A stretch of 64,000 nucleotides of DNA from Blastomyces gilchristii SLH14081 (Eukaryota > Ascomycota > Eurotiomycetes > Onygenales > Ajellomycetaceae): NCBI RefSeq assembly GCF_000003855.2, contig NW_003101677.1, positions 2,422,573 through 2,486,572 of the forward strand, given 5' to 3'. Below the pieces are notes generated by a model, which had not been told where the DNA came from, ran no database searches, and saw only the letters and a list, made by a program, of their open reading frames with translations. Made by a program: the position numbers and the translations under genes. Below, in pieces: positions 35,308 to 48,012 of the stretch. The first letter of the stretch is position 1. Every line of letters begins with the position of its first letter.

Positions 35308-36849
35308 CCTTGATTCCAGTGGCTATGGTATCATCTTCGATCGTTTGATATGCGTCTTTCTAATTTCTTTTCTTCCCTTTACTTTTCCTGTTTTTACCAT
35401 TTTATACCTGCGTTTGATACCCAATATGTTCATTTCTCTCTGTCTTATTATTTCTTCAGATATGTCGTCTCATTTCATAATTCTATAAAGCTTCATCTTA
35501 TATACACGCTGTTTCACTCCCTGCCTGTTCCATCACACTATCCCCACAGCAACATCCTGTCTACTACTAGGAATTTTCCTTCGTATAAGCTATCATTAAG
35601 TCAACCACATTTCCTACTCTCCTATCACTATCACTATGTATCGTGTCGGACTTAATTAATTTATTTTCTTTTTATTTTCTTTCCTCTTGGACGAACGCCC
35701 CGGTTTATTAACAACGGCAGCTTCATATGCATTGGAAACACTGGCGCCTTCTTTTTCTTTTTCATTAATTCATTAATCTCTTTCGTCTTCCCTTTTTTGG
35801 TCTTCTCTGCTATCATATAACATGATGCAGCCCCTCCAGCATGATTCTCACACATGTCTATATCACAGTACATAACTACCTGTTTCAGCTCACATTACTC
35901 ATTTTTTCTCCAGAGACTATATATAAATATTATTTACCAATTCCCACCATACAAACAAACCCTCTGCTGTATATACCAAACGTGAGATTCCAAAGTATTA
36001 AACACGCTTGATAGGAGCCTCCAGTTTCCCACCCCCTGTATAACCTCGATTTCTTAAAATGACATAATGGGATCAACACCGGGTTTGGTATTTCGTTTCT
36101 CCTGTCACTGTTACTTGTTAACGTGATCAACGACCCAACGCCCGCCCAATCTTCATTTTTTCATCCATCTTCAAACACCCACAACATGCACCATGAAGCA
36201 GTTATACAAGCAGCAATTGATCCCTAATTACACTGAGACTGCTAAAAAATATATGGAAGCAGTCAATATACATTATCACAGTGTTATAGAGGTGTTCAAA
36301 TATCAAGAAAGAAAGCAAGCTCTACCCACTGCAAAAATCTCACAGATTCACAAGAAGAATGGCTTCTTTTTCATAGCAATCAATTGACAGATTGTGGTTT
36401 CTCTTGTACATCTCAAATCCTTCATAATCTTGTTGTTGAGATTCTAAAAGCATCTATTGAAATCAACTGAGTGTTATAATTGTATCAATGTCACAAGAAT
36501 ATAATCAAGTCACTCTCTATTTTTAAAATATTGATCAAAAACACAAAATTGCAGATAATTTCACATACTTCAAGTATTATTTTAATCTTAGACTTGATTT
36601 CTTTTTTCTACTGATTTTTTACTTCATGCTAATTAATGTTAATTTATAGCTACAGATAAAAATCACTTAATATAATATTAAATCTGTGAATCTTTACAAC
36701 TTTGATAAGAAAGAATTTTTATTAAAACTTATTAACACTCTTTGTAAGAATAATGTAGAAGAGGTTGAACTTGATTGATTATTCTAGTGCAAGCAGTAAC
36801 TAATATAACTATGTATAAGTCACGTGAGTGAGAGTCAGTGAAGAACCTT
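35308..36849. other. Right border of the gene island
   Basis: The first 900 bp are the 3' flank of the coiled-coil gene, rich in T and C and without a gene. A 64-codon open frame at 36,193-36,387 (+) begins MKQLYKQQLIPNYTETAKKY. Its helical, lysine-rich pattern vaguely recalls the N-terminal helix-turn-helix of fungal pogo-type transposases, but I cannot confirm it. From about 36,390 CpG disappears and the sequence becomes AT-rich, merging into the Gypsy B fragment. Confidence 0.5.
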
Positions 36850-37584
36850 CAACAAATAAGTGCTTACAGATAGTTATCTAAGTATTCACAGCTTGATGTG
36901 ATATGTACTGATAGCTACTAGAAGTATTCATAATAGAAAGATAAATATAGAGATTAAATATATAATAGTATTTAAGCTGAGTTATGAATAGTAGTCATGA
37001 ACTTCAGTCTATTAGTTAGATATAGTTAAGAGCTACTAACTTTATTAATTATATAAGAGATAAGAATAGAAGTAAAGAATCTGTAAGAAGTAAAATTTCT
37101 AATAATACTCTCTTCTCTCTAAAGCTTTATCTGTGAAGTCTTTTACTAAGTGATTTCATAGAATCAGACTTAGAACTGTAATAATGCTTATTAAAAACTC
37201 TTTATATCTATAAAAAATCTTAGTAAGAAAAAATCTCTTATTACTATAAGGAAAAAAAAGTCTATTATCTAGTTTCTTATTTTATAAAATTCTTTATAAT
37301 CTATAGATCTTTCTCTGAGTATTATATAAATTTATTTCATATCTTTTATTCAGAAGAGTTTTAGTTAACTCTCAATTATTTTCATAAAATTCTTATATAA
37401 TTATTATATAGATTTATTTTATATCTTTTAATCTGAAGAGATTTAGTTAATCTTTAATTATTTCTATAAGATTCTTATATAATTGTTATACAGATTTATT
37501 CTGCATGATAAATTACTTTTTATAAGATTACTTTTATTAAAGAGAAGTATTTATAAGTTAATCTTTCACTTATTCTTATAAATT
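36850..37584 (-). mobile_element. Gypsy B3 fragment: 3' LTR plus adjoining internal region
   Basis: From about 36,850 to 37,106 the sequence matches the B LTR (compare 4,973-5,230), though both termini are eroded. From 37,107 to the gap it matches the B1 region just inside that LTR (5,231-5,640). That order places a minus-strand element whose body lies in or beyond the gap. Confidence 0.75.
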
Positions 37585-37834
37585 NNNNNNNNNNNNNNNN
37601 NNNNNNNNNNNNNNNNNNNNNNNNNNNNNNNNNNNNNNNNNNNNNNNNNNNNNNNNNNNNNNNNNNNNNNNNNNNNNNNNNNNNNNNNNNNNNNNNNNNN
37701 NNNNNNNNNNNNNNNNNNNNNNNNNNNNNNNNNNNNNNNNNNNNNNNNNNNNNNNNNNNNNNNNNNNNNNNNNNNNNNNNNNNNNNNNNNNNNNNNNNNN
37801 NNNNNNNNNNNNNNNNNNNNNNNNNNNNNNNNNN
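37585..37834. other. Assembly gap of 250 Ns
   Basis: A run of 250 N characters separates a Gypsy B fragment from a LINE fragment. The true length of missing sequence is unknown, since neither element continues across it. Confidence 1.
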
Positions 37835-38183
37835 AGAAAAAGTAAAGTAAAGAAAGATTATAATAAAATAAAATTATTAAAAGATAGTGTATAACTGTTT
37901 TAACAGATTATATCTAATCAATTTCCATCTCTTTATATTCAGATATTTCTGAATTCTGTTATTTTCTTATAGCTGCTTGAGTTTCTGATAGAAAGTCTAT
38001 TAAGTATTTAATTCCTGTCTCAGTTAAGAATAAGAATCTCATATTTAATTGATTTAAATCATACTTCTCTTTCAATTCAGCTCTGAGTCTATTGTATAAT
38101 ACACAATGCATTATAATATACTCAGAATTTTCATTTATATTGCAGAAGGAGCATTCTGTTGAATCAAATCTATTATTAAATCT
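37835..38183 (-). mobile_element. LINE copy 3, 3'-region fragment
   Basis: The stretch matches LINE1 at about 53,560-53,900, the end of ORF2 and the start of the 3' UTR. It stops where the (TTG/TTA)n tail of LINE copy 2 begins, so copy 2 inserted into copy 3. Confidence 0.75.
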
Positions 38184-39281
38184 TTGTTGTTATTATTATT
38201 ATTATTCTTCAATTATAAATGTATGTAGTCAGAGACTATGATATCTATCTAAAAACTTTTAATTCTAAGAGTTTTTCTAATATCTATAAAGTTCACTATT
38301 ATACATTTATCAATTACAGATATATAAATCAGAAAATCTCAGTTCAGAATATAAAAACTCTTTACAAATTGTAGTATTTTAGCACCTTCTGATACTTTGA
38401 AATCATTTAGAAATATCATGATCAAAGAAAAGAGAACAGAGTCTTAAAGAGAGACACATTAAATAAGTAGATAGAAAAGAACAGAAAAGAAAAGAAAGAA
38501 AAAAGTACAGTAAAGAGAGAGTATAATAAAATAAAAATATTAAAAGATAGTATATAGCTGTTTTAACAAATTATATCTGATTAATTTTCACCTCTTCATA
38601 TTCAGATATTTTTAAATTCAGTTATTTTCTTGTATCTGCTTAAGTTTCTGACAGAAAGTATATTAAGTATCTAATTTCTGTCTCAGTCGAGAATAAGAAG
38701 CTTACATTTAATTAATTTAAATTATACTTCTCTTTCAATCTGACTCTGAGACTATTATATAGTGCACAATATATTATAATATACTTAGAATTTTCATTTG
38801 TATTACAGAATGAGCATTCTATTGAATCAAATCTATTATCAAATCTTTGTATATAAGATTTGAAATAATCATGTTCTAGTTTCAGCTGAATTATAGATGA
38901 GAATATTTTCTTTTTATATTTAATTAAACAAGATTTTCACTTTGATTTTATCTCAAATCTTGAATAATGTATACTCTTCTTTTATTTCTGCCAGCTTTTA
39001 TTTCACTTATTTAAATAAGATTCTTTTGTCTTTCTCTTTATAAAAGATCAGAACACTGTTTTTTGAATAAATCTGCTTAATTCTAAACTCTTTTTTACTG
39101 CTGAATCAGTCAATTCATTGCTATGAATATTTATATAAGTGAAAACTCAGTGCAGATAAATTATCAGTTTTAATATTATTCTCTTTTGAATTTTTATAAC
39201 AGAATTTACAATCAGTTCAAGATTTATTTGATTATTATAAATCTGACTATTTTTAAGTCTTTTCAAAGTAGGTTGACTATC
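38184..39281 (-). mobile_element. LINE copy 2, 3' part
   Basis: It starts with a (TTA)n tail at 38,184-38,206 and the conserved LINE 3' end (compare 53,226-53,560). It continues through the zinc-finger end of ORF2 into the RNase H region. At 39,281 it is interrupted by Gypsy D and resumes at 43,770; the 5-bp target duplication CTATC is at 39,277-39,281 and 43,770-43,774. Confidence 0.8.
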
Positions 39282-39814
39282 TGTCACGCTCCCGGCCGCG
39301 CCAAGGCCCCGTTGCGGTTTCACACGGCTCATTACTTTCATGTGGATGATTTCATCTCATCTGAACCAGTTTTCAATCACTCTATGACATCATTCAGATA
39401 TATCACAGAAAGATCTGATTGATGAATATAAGAATCTTACTTCTATACAAGATAAGTAGATTACTCTTTCTTAACAGTGAGATACTGCTGAGATATTACT
39501 CTGACTGTTCTCACTCATAAAATAAGAGAAGAGTATTCACTTATTGTCTATATAGAATAGCTAGATACTGACTTCTTATCAAAAAAGTCAGTAATTTATT
39601 TTTCTTCTACTGAAATATATATAAGAGTTACTGTATTTCTTATACAATCTTCTTAGTATACTAAGTATTATATCTGTGATATTCTCACAATAGCTCTGTA
39701 GTCTATAAGCTCACTATTTAAGTAAGATAGTTAAGTTTACTTATACAGCTTCTTAATAACTATCTCTATATAATATCACTGACTAGCTGCAGAGAACTGA
39801 CACTGAAGATTATA
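39282..39814 (+). repeat. 5' LTR of Gypsy D
   Basis: It begins TGTCACGCTCCCGG. The first 54 bases are CpG-rich and unmutated, while the matching bases of the 3' LTR (43,238-43,291) differ at 17 sites, all G-to-A or C-to-T. The inner end is approximate because the two LTRs diverge by small indels there. Confidence 0.75.
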
Positions 39815-42107
39815 AGCTTCTTATATTATATCTTACTATTATTGAGTTAATAAAGAATAAAATAATCTACAATCTTTCAATCTGACTACTTTTAAAATTT
39901 ATTAATAAGTTACAGAAGAGAAATGTCTCTACTGCAGCTTAAATTCAGAAGTTAAAGAAGAAAGAATCTGATTTAAACTTGAAAGAGACAGACTCTGAGT
40001 GAGACAGTGCTGCTAAGAAATCAAGTCACTGATAACTAGAAGAATATGAACTTCTACTACTGAATAATTCAGTCTTTGTCTCTCATAGTAGAGTGATGTG
40101 TCAGAAGTTATTAAGAATTTATCATGATAATTCTCATGTGAGACACTTTGAGTTAGAGAAGACTGAGAAGCTTTTAAAATATAAATATATTTAAGACAAG
40201 CTCTGAGCAGATGTCAAAGAGTATATTAAGACTTATAATATCTATTAAAGAATAAAGATTCTGCAGTATAAGTAATACAGTAAGTTAATATCACTATCTA
40301 TCTCAAAGAGCTTATAATAGAATCTATTAATGAATTTCATAGTTAATCTGCTGAAGTTGATAAGAGTTAAAGAATATGACTCAATTTTAATTATTATTAA
40401 CTGTTTTATAAAGATAATAAAATATATTTCTATTTATAAAAAGATTAAAGTCTCTGAATTGACTGATCTGTTTTTAAATATTATTATTCATGATCACAGT
40501 ACTTTGAAATCATTGATAACAGATTGAGAATCTCTCTTCATCAGCAAATACTGATCAGCTTTTTACTATTATCTTATAATAAGATGTCTTCTCAGTATTA
40601 CATTTCATTTGCAGACAGATAATCAGATTGAATATTAGAATCAGACATTAGAACAGTATCTTTAAGTGTTCTATTTATATTATCAGAATGATTAACCTAA
40701 ACATCTTCTGACTGTCAAATTCATATATAATAATACAAAGAATATAATCTTAAAAGTATCTTCTTTCTATGCTTATTATGAATATAATTCTTCATTACTC
40801 AGTGACATTGTGAACACTATTTCAAAGAGAGAGATAGATAGTCAGAATATTAAATAGATACAGAGAACAGAGTATCTCTCAGTATCAGAAATAAAAGTGA
40901 GATTGAAACTTTTGAATAAAATTCATAAGAAGACAGTAAAAAGTATTTATTACACTCAGAAGTAATAGATAAAATACTATAATTAAAAACATCTTTTAAT
41001 AAAGTTTTTAATAGAGAATCAAGTGCTACTTTCAGCAAAGAATATTAAGATAATAAGACTAGATAAGAAGCTCAGTGAGTAGTGACTAGAATCCTTTCTA
41101 ATAATAAGAGTAATAAGTAAGTAGATATATAAGTTAAAATTACTCTCAGAATTAAAATCAATTCATTCTGTTTTTCATATTTTCTATTTAAAGCTCTATA
41201 AGTAATGCTCTGAAATGAAGTCATCTCAGCTAAATAGTATTGAGATTAAGAGTGATACTGAATATCTTATGAAGAAAATATTGAATAAGTAAATATATTA
41301 CAGCAAGCTTCAATATCTCATGAAATAAGAAGATTATTTATTATCAGAGAATTTGTGAGAACTGCTTGAGTATTTGAAAAATACTGAGAAAGAGATTGTA
41401 AGCTATGAGACAGCTAGTAGAGATCACTCTGTTACATATCAGAAACATTGAGTAAGAAATACTACTTAAGACTTTTCATTTTTCTTAAAGAATTTTTTAG
41501 AGATGATCTTGTGATGATGAGCTGATATCTTATAAACTTTATAGAACTCTTCTTCTATTATCTGTCAAAGAGTTTTTAGAAGTTTAATGAGACTATATAA
41601 GTGTAAAATTCCTGAAGCAGTTAGAGAAAAGAAATATTTGAAATTAATAAAAAGATTAATATTATTGACTTACAGATCACTGCTATTCTAATGAGGCTGC
41701 AGTCTGCTGAAAAAGTAAAAAGAAGGATCAGACTCTACTCATTAATAATCACACTTTTATTAAACTCATTCTTCACTGTTAAAGTCTCTGATATTAGCAT
41801 CTTTATCTGCTGAGAAGTTAGCACTGTGATGCTGCAGAAGAACATAAGAAATGCATGAAATGTTAACTTATTAACTTATAAAGTATCTCAGTTATCTGCT
41901 TTAATTGAAATGAGATTCTCTTCAATCAGTAATTAATCTTTATAGCACTTTTAATAGCAGTACTGATTAATTTCTTCTTCTTAAGACCAGTCATTCTGAG
42001 GTATTTTTTCATCTCAGAGATTCACACTTTTATCTTCTTTTACAGATAAGCAAGGAGAATCTTCTCAGTCTTGATAGAATCTATTAATACTTGAAGCTCT
42101 GAGATTC

Positions 42108-42776
42108 TCACTCTGTACTGCTTGAGCATCTGAGCTTCTTGTCAGAACTAATATAACATCTTCTTGTAGAGTAGATAATACTTACAGAGAGATAGAAGTT
42201 ATTATTACAGATATAATAAAAATAATAAGAGTAAGAGAAGAGATAGATGTATAAGATCTCTCTCTTCTTCAGCTGCTTAATACAGTATAGATAAGTAATA
42301 ATACTGATCAGAGACTGCATCAGAGCCTTCTCACAGAGAGAAGATAAAGAAACTATGAGATTCTGTGAATTCAACTCAGCAGTATTCTGAGCAGAGCTCA
42401 GATATGCTGTGAGAGAGAAACTACAGATTGAGCTTCTCAGAGTTACTATTCTCAGAATCAAGCTCTCTCTGAGATTCTCTTCAAATGATCACACAGGGTC
42501 ATACATCACTGTGTTGACTGAGAAGAGAGACAGCATTGTGACAGTGATGAGAAGAACAGAGGAAGAACTGAACACAGATAAACTGACTGACAGAAGGAAT
42601 GACACCTCACTGCAAGGCACAGCTACTACCGCCGCGGCTGCAAGAGATGCAGGAGGAGGAGATTTGACAATGAAAGCAGTGCTCTCACAGCTCATTGACA
42701 CTGCTGTCTCTGTCTTCAACCTGGCTTTCTTAACAGTCATGAAGGCTGCAGTGGCATCATGAAGACATTTAATCAC
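42108..42776. other. Less-mutated patch inside Gypsy D with overlapping open frames
   Basis: The patch keeps some CpG (ccgccgcgg near 42,630) and has open frames of 117 codons on each strand (42,108-42,461 on -, 42,409-42,762 on +). Neither shows a known retrotransposon domain. It could be an accessory segment of the element or captured host sequence. Confidence 0.35.
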
Positions 42777-43237
42777 TAGAAAATGTCAGAATAAGTCCTT
42801 GATTATCTTTCAAGAATGATACTCTCATGCACTCACTGTTACAATTGAGAAAAAGAGAAGAAAAATGTATTATAAAGAGAAAGAATCTTTTCAAAAAATT
42901 CTGTTACTACTGTTAGCTTTGTCTCTAAAAATATACTACTTTTACAGAGAATTTTATACATAGAATAAAATATAATGAGTGATCTGTAAGTCACTTATTA
43001 ACTATAGTTTTCACATTTCAAATTGATATATAAGAAACTCACTTATCACACATTTGATTTAAATGAAGATGAGAAAAGAAAGATCTATACAGTCAGCTGA
43101 AAAACTCATCTATTTCTTTATATCATACATAGTACATGCACTGTCAATCAGTTAGTAATTATTACTATATAACAAAGATAACTTCTAATCTGATAATCTT
43201 AAGAGCATCAGAGCTATACTCTTAAAGAAGAGAATAT

Positions 43238-43769
43238 TATCACACTCTCAGCTGTATCAAGATCTCATTACAGTTTCACATAGCTTATTACTTTCATGTG
43301 AATGATTTCATTCTATCTAAACTGGTTTTCAATCACTCTATGACATCATTTAAATATATCATAGAAAGATTCAATTGATGAATATGAGAATCTCACTTCT
43401 ATATAAGATTAGCAGATTACTCTTTCTTGACAGTGAGATGCTACTGAGGTATTACTCTAACTATTCTCACTCATGAAATAAGAGAATAGTATTCACTCAT
43501 TGTCTATATAGAATAGCTAGATACTGACTCTTCATCAAAGAAGTCAGTGATTCATTTTTCTTCTACTGAAATATATACAAGAGTTACTGCATTTCTTATA
43601 CAATCTTCTTAGTATACTAAGTATCATATCTGTGATATTCTTGCAATAACTCTGTAGTCTACAAGCTCACTATTCAAGCAAGATAGTTAAGCTCACTCAT
43701 ACAGCTTCTCAACAACTATCTCTATGTGTCACCGCTGACTAGCCACTGCTTCGGCTCTGTCACATTACA
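43238..43769 (+). repeat. 3' LTR of Gypsy D
   Basis: It is 532 bp long, starts TATCACACTCTC (mutated from TGTCACGCTCCC) and ends CTGTCACATTACA. Its last 45 bases keep CpG (gtgtcaccgc, cttcggctc), the reverse of the 5' LTR pattern. The CTATC duplication follows. Confidence 0.75.
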
Positions 43770-46700
43770 CTATCAGAGAATATTCATATCTCTTTCAAGC
43801 TATTTTCTCTTTTATAAGATTTTAGCTCAATATGTTTGAAAGCTTTTACTATTGCAAATAGTGCAGCATTGAAGACTTTAGATTCATAGTTCAAATTTCA
43901 GAAATCTGAGATGAAATTAATACTATCTTTAGTATAAGTAATATCTGCATCTAGTCTGTTCAAACTCTTATTTTTTGACCTATCTGAGTAAATTAGAATA
44001 GAGTCTTTTATATTGATTGTAGAGATCTTTCTTAAATACTGTTCATATTCTCTCTCTTTAGATAGTTCACTTATTTATAAGTCTATGAGACATTTCAGCT
44101 TTTTTCTTCAGAGAGATATCTTCTCATGATCAATTTTCTCAATATTTAATAAAGAAAATTGATTTTCTTTGAAGTATTATTCTTATTTCAATCAAGAAAT
44201 CTATTTCAATTCAGTTTATTTTCTGAGTTAATTAATGAAAATGAAGAAGAGACTCTTTCTCTGATTATATAATTTAAGCTCATCTTCACGACTCTCAGAG
44301 TATAGTTCATACAGGTCTTTTCAAATTGAATAGTAGAAAGTGAAATTGAAGCTTCAATTTTTATTACTTTAATAGAAGATAATTTAAATACTCTCAGAAT
44401 TCTTCTCAAAGCTCTGTTTTACAGACTTTGAAAGAGTGCAGTGAAATTTCCTTAATTATTTCATTAAACTTGAATTTCACAATCAGCTACTGAGGCAATA
44501 CAGGCTATATATAACTATCTCATAGCCTGAAAGAATAGATCTCTCTCTGTGTTTAATAGTCTGACTATGCTATTCAATAGTCTTTCTATCTTGATAGTGA
44601 TTTGTTGAATATGATATTTAAAATTCAACTTGAAGTTTAATCATACTTCTAATCATTTAATATTTAAACTGGGATTAATCTCTTTATTTAAAAGAGTAAG
44701 GCATAGTTCTTTCTCATTGAATCTAGAAAAGAAATGAATTAACTCAGTTTTATTCATATTAAATTAAATTTGATTGATATCTTCTCTAGTAAACATTTTC
44801 TTTACTACTTTTTCAATCACTTCTAAATTCTCTTTGATTGTTTTTGAATTGTAGATCAGATCAATATTATCTACATAGCTTAAAGATCTCACTATTTTCA
44901 TCTCTGTATTCTTAAATAGATATGCAGTGTATATTGCAAATAAAACAGATATGATTGAAGATTCTTACAGTACTTCTATTTTTATCTCAGTCTTATCTTA
45001 ATTTATTCTGTCAAAGAATAGTTGTAATTCTTTTAGATATAAAATAGTTAACTCATTTTATTAGAGAAAGTGATAGTTTTAACATCTTCAAAGTTTGAAT
45101 TATCTTAGACTTTGAAACATGATTAAATACATCTTTTATATTAATAAAAACTGCAGTTGAGACCAGGTCTTTATACTTTGCTATTTGAATGTTATAAATA
45201 ACTGAAAGAACAGTGTTAATTACAGAACATTGTTTTCTATCTTTCATTTATTTATTAAATAGAAGAGAATCACTAATAGAGCTTATAAAAGATAATCTAG
45301 TAGCTATTATCTTTTCTAGAATTTTTCTCAAGCAGTTCAACAGAGATATTACTCTATATAACTTAGAAATTGAAGCTTTTCTATTAGCTTTTGTAAGAAT
45401 TACTTCAGTGGCTTCTCTTCAGCATTCAGAATGATAATCATTTTTTAAAAGATTGAAAAAGAGCTCAAAATATTCATTCTTCAAGTAGAAATATATGTTT
45501 TGAATAATTAAGTAATTGATTGAATCAGGCCCTGCAGCAGATTTAATTAAACTTGAGAATATAGCTGACTGTAGTTCATCATATGTAAGCTCAGGTCATT
45601 TCTAGTTATTTTTATCAATATATTCATGAAGCAATATATTCTTCTCTTCTAAATGTGATGAGTTTTAAAAGAGAATTCTTATAAAAGCTTGACACTTTTT
45701 CTCAAAACAGCTTGCTGTATATGATTCATTCTGAAATTCATATTCTAAGATTAAAAGCTTTGCTACACTTCTTGTTTTAGTATAGTTAAAGACTTTAAAC
45801 ACTTCTTTTTCTTATACTTTTTTAAGAAATCTGTTTAGCAGTCTGTTTTAGCTCTTTTAATATCTGAAAAATATTCATTTCAGATAGCTTTTAACTCTTT
45901 ATCAGATATTAAGTTATTCTTTCAATCTCTTTTAGCAGTGACTAATTATTTTCTTTTAGAAGTGATATTCTCATTTTATCAAGATTTGAAATACTTAGAA
46001 GACTTTTTCTTTGAAATATTTTCTCTAATACTTGTTAGAAGAATAGATGTAATTAACTTTACTCTATTCTCAAGTATTTCATTTGAGATATCTTGACTCT
46101 GATTTTAATAGAGCTCACTCTGCTTTTCAGATTTCAGCTGTTTTACACTTTCTTCAACTGCTTTTCAATCAGCTTTTTCAAAGTTATACTGATTAGAAAG
46201 AAGAGGATTTTCACTTATTTATTTTTCACTCAGTTCAGTATCAAATTGAATGATCTCATTTAAATCAGTAAATCAGTTTATAAGTCTTTTTTCAATTGGA
46301 TTTTGTGATATAAAAGTTAGATCTGTAATAGATTTCTGTTTCATATCTTTTCTAAAGAATGTTTATTGATCAGACTTGTTAACTAAATCTATTAAATGCT
46401 TAAAAGTTTATTCAATCAGTTTATCTACTCTTACTGCTCTTCTTCATTCTGAACTTCATCAGAAATAATATGCATTGAAGTCTTCTGCAATAATAGAGAT
46501 TTTTAAGAAAATTATATTTAAAAATCCTCTGTTAATTATTCAGATATTGTTATTTTCTTTCAATAACTTTTCATTATAGATATTTATGACTTGAATAGTA
46601 TCAAACTCATTCTCTTTATCTATAATATCACTCACTAGAATATTAGAGTCAGATATGATATCAAATCTCAGATTAAATTGATATCTTAATCCTTTTCTTC

Positions 46701-47743
46701 TGTAAATCACTACTCTTGATTTTGTCTCAGATTTTTCAGGTAGAAAGCAGTAATAGCTTGAATAAGAAATGATATACTTTTGCTCAGCATCAAAGTTTGA
46801 TTCTTGAAGAAGTACAAAGTCAACTTTTTATTCAAATACAATCTGAAGACAAGAATAAATGCAATTTGAGTTTCTATTCACATTGTTTTAAATGAATATA
46901 CTCTTTGAAGAATTTTTAAACATTTTTTGTCATTTTTGTTATATATTCATACAAAAAGAGAGTAGAAATAGAGTAGAATCTAATCACTATCATCTGATAG
47001 TAGATTATAACTGTTTTGAAAAGTAGGAATTTCAACTGCTTGTATTCTTTCTAGTTTATTAACAGAGTTATTTCTCAATTCTCTAAGCTTAATAGATGTT
47101 TAAGGATTTAAATTCTGTTTATATTTAGCTGAAGAATTTGAGTTTGAGAATTTAGATAATTGAGAGTTTCTTCTTTTTAAGCTTGCAGTTGCAGATTTAC
47201 TGACTTGAGTGTTATCTTCAGTTTTAGATTGACTTTGAGCTTCTTCTTTTCTTTAGTTCTTTTGAATTCTTGAAGTAAATGTGCATTCTTTTGAACTATA
47301 TACATGCTTTTCTTTGTAGTTAGAGCATTTAAACAGAGTATATTAACATATTTCATCTCTTTTTGAGCACATTTCATATTTATACTCACTAGTTTTATAA
47401 TCTTTAGCACAGAATTCACATTTTGTATCTCTGAAATAAGAGATTGTAAAGTATTCATGTCTTTGACAGTTTGAACACTGTGTTTGTGTTTTGAGATTCA
47501 TTCTTGAGTCTTTGTATTCATGAACTCTCATTTTCAAATCTGTCACTCTCACTTCAGAGATTTTTGATTGTTCAAGTATCTTTGTATTAACTAGAACAGA
47601 GACATTTCTTCTGATTTATCTGAATTCAATTGAATTCAGTTATACAGGCTTCTTTCTCAGTTGAATAGAATTGTATTCTTCTAACTCATTTTTAAGAAGT
47701 AGCATTTCTTTCTCACAGTCAAAAATTTCAACTGAAATATTAT
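43770..47743 (-). mobile_element. LINE copy 2, 5' part
   Basis: This is the continuation of the LINE interrupted by Gypsy D, parallel to LINE1 54,330-58,360. It includes RNase H, reverse transcriptase (about 44,700-45,500), endonuclease (about 46,300-46,900) and ORF1 zinc knuckles on the minus strand near 47,343-47,552 (CSNCQRHEYF then CEFCAKDYKTSEYKYEMC). The knuckle cysteines are better kept here than in LINE1. The 5' end is cut at 47,743 by the LTR of the inverted Gypsy A. Confidence 0.8.
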
Positions 47744-48012
47744 TGTAAGAGGTCTACGCTGAATAGATCAGTATAATATATAGGTCTTATAATACAAAAG
47801 TGAAAAACATTAGAGAAGAAAAGAAAGAGAAACTGCAGAAATCAGTGATTGAAGTGAGTATTTATACGTGTACGCGGTGAAGCTTCAGGGCGGAAGAATA
47901 GAAAATTCATGAGTTTTTTAACTGAGAATCAGTGACAGAGAATCAGAGCTTTCAGTGAAATCTGTGAAGTGTAATGAAATAGTCTATATAATTGATCAGG
48001 TGCAGTTCATCA
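47744..48012 (-). repeat. LTR of inverted Gypsy A
   Basis: A 269-bp LTR running from TGTAAGAGGTCTACG to about GGTGCAGTTCATCA, shorter than its partner because one internal subrepeat is missing. An internal CpG-bearing patch (tacgtgtacgcggtg, 47,866-47,880) survives. Confidence 0.7.

Larger units (their letters stand above)
39282..43769 (+). mobile_element. Gypsy D chromovirus, internally deleted, inserted in LINE copy 2
   Basis: A 4.5-kb LTR element inside the LINE, flanked by CTATC duplications. The LTRs are 39,282-39,814 and 43,238-43,769. The internal region starts just before integrase. The zinc-binding domain is readable near 40,080-40,250 (YHDNSHV, KTEKLLKYKY) and the catalytic core at about 40,330-40,830. 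A chromodomain remnant follows near 41,240-41,400 (LQYLMK...WELLEYLKN-like, with stops). Gag, protease and most reverse transcriptase are missing, so this is a deleted, non-autonomous copy. The 1.7 kb between the chromodomain and the 3' LTR is unexplained. It holds a less-mutated patch at 42,380-42,770 with overlapping open frames on both strands. Confidence 0.8.

Noticed and set aside
39282..43769. Copia classification for the element in LINE copy 2
   Set aside because: The integrase zinc-binding pattern, the following catalytic core and the chromodomain remnant after it are of the Gypsy type.
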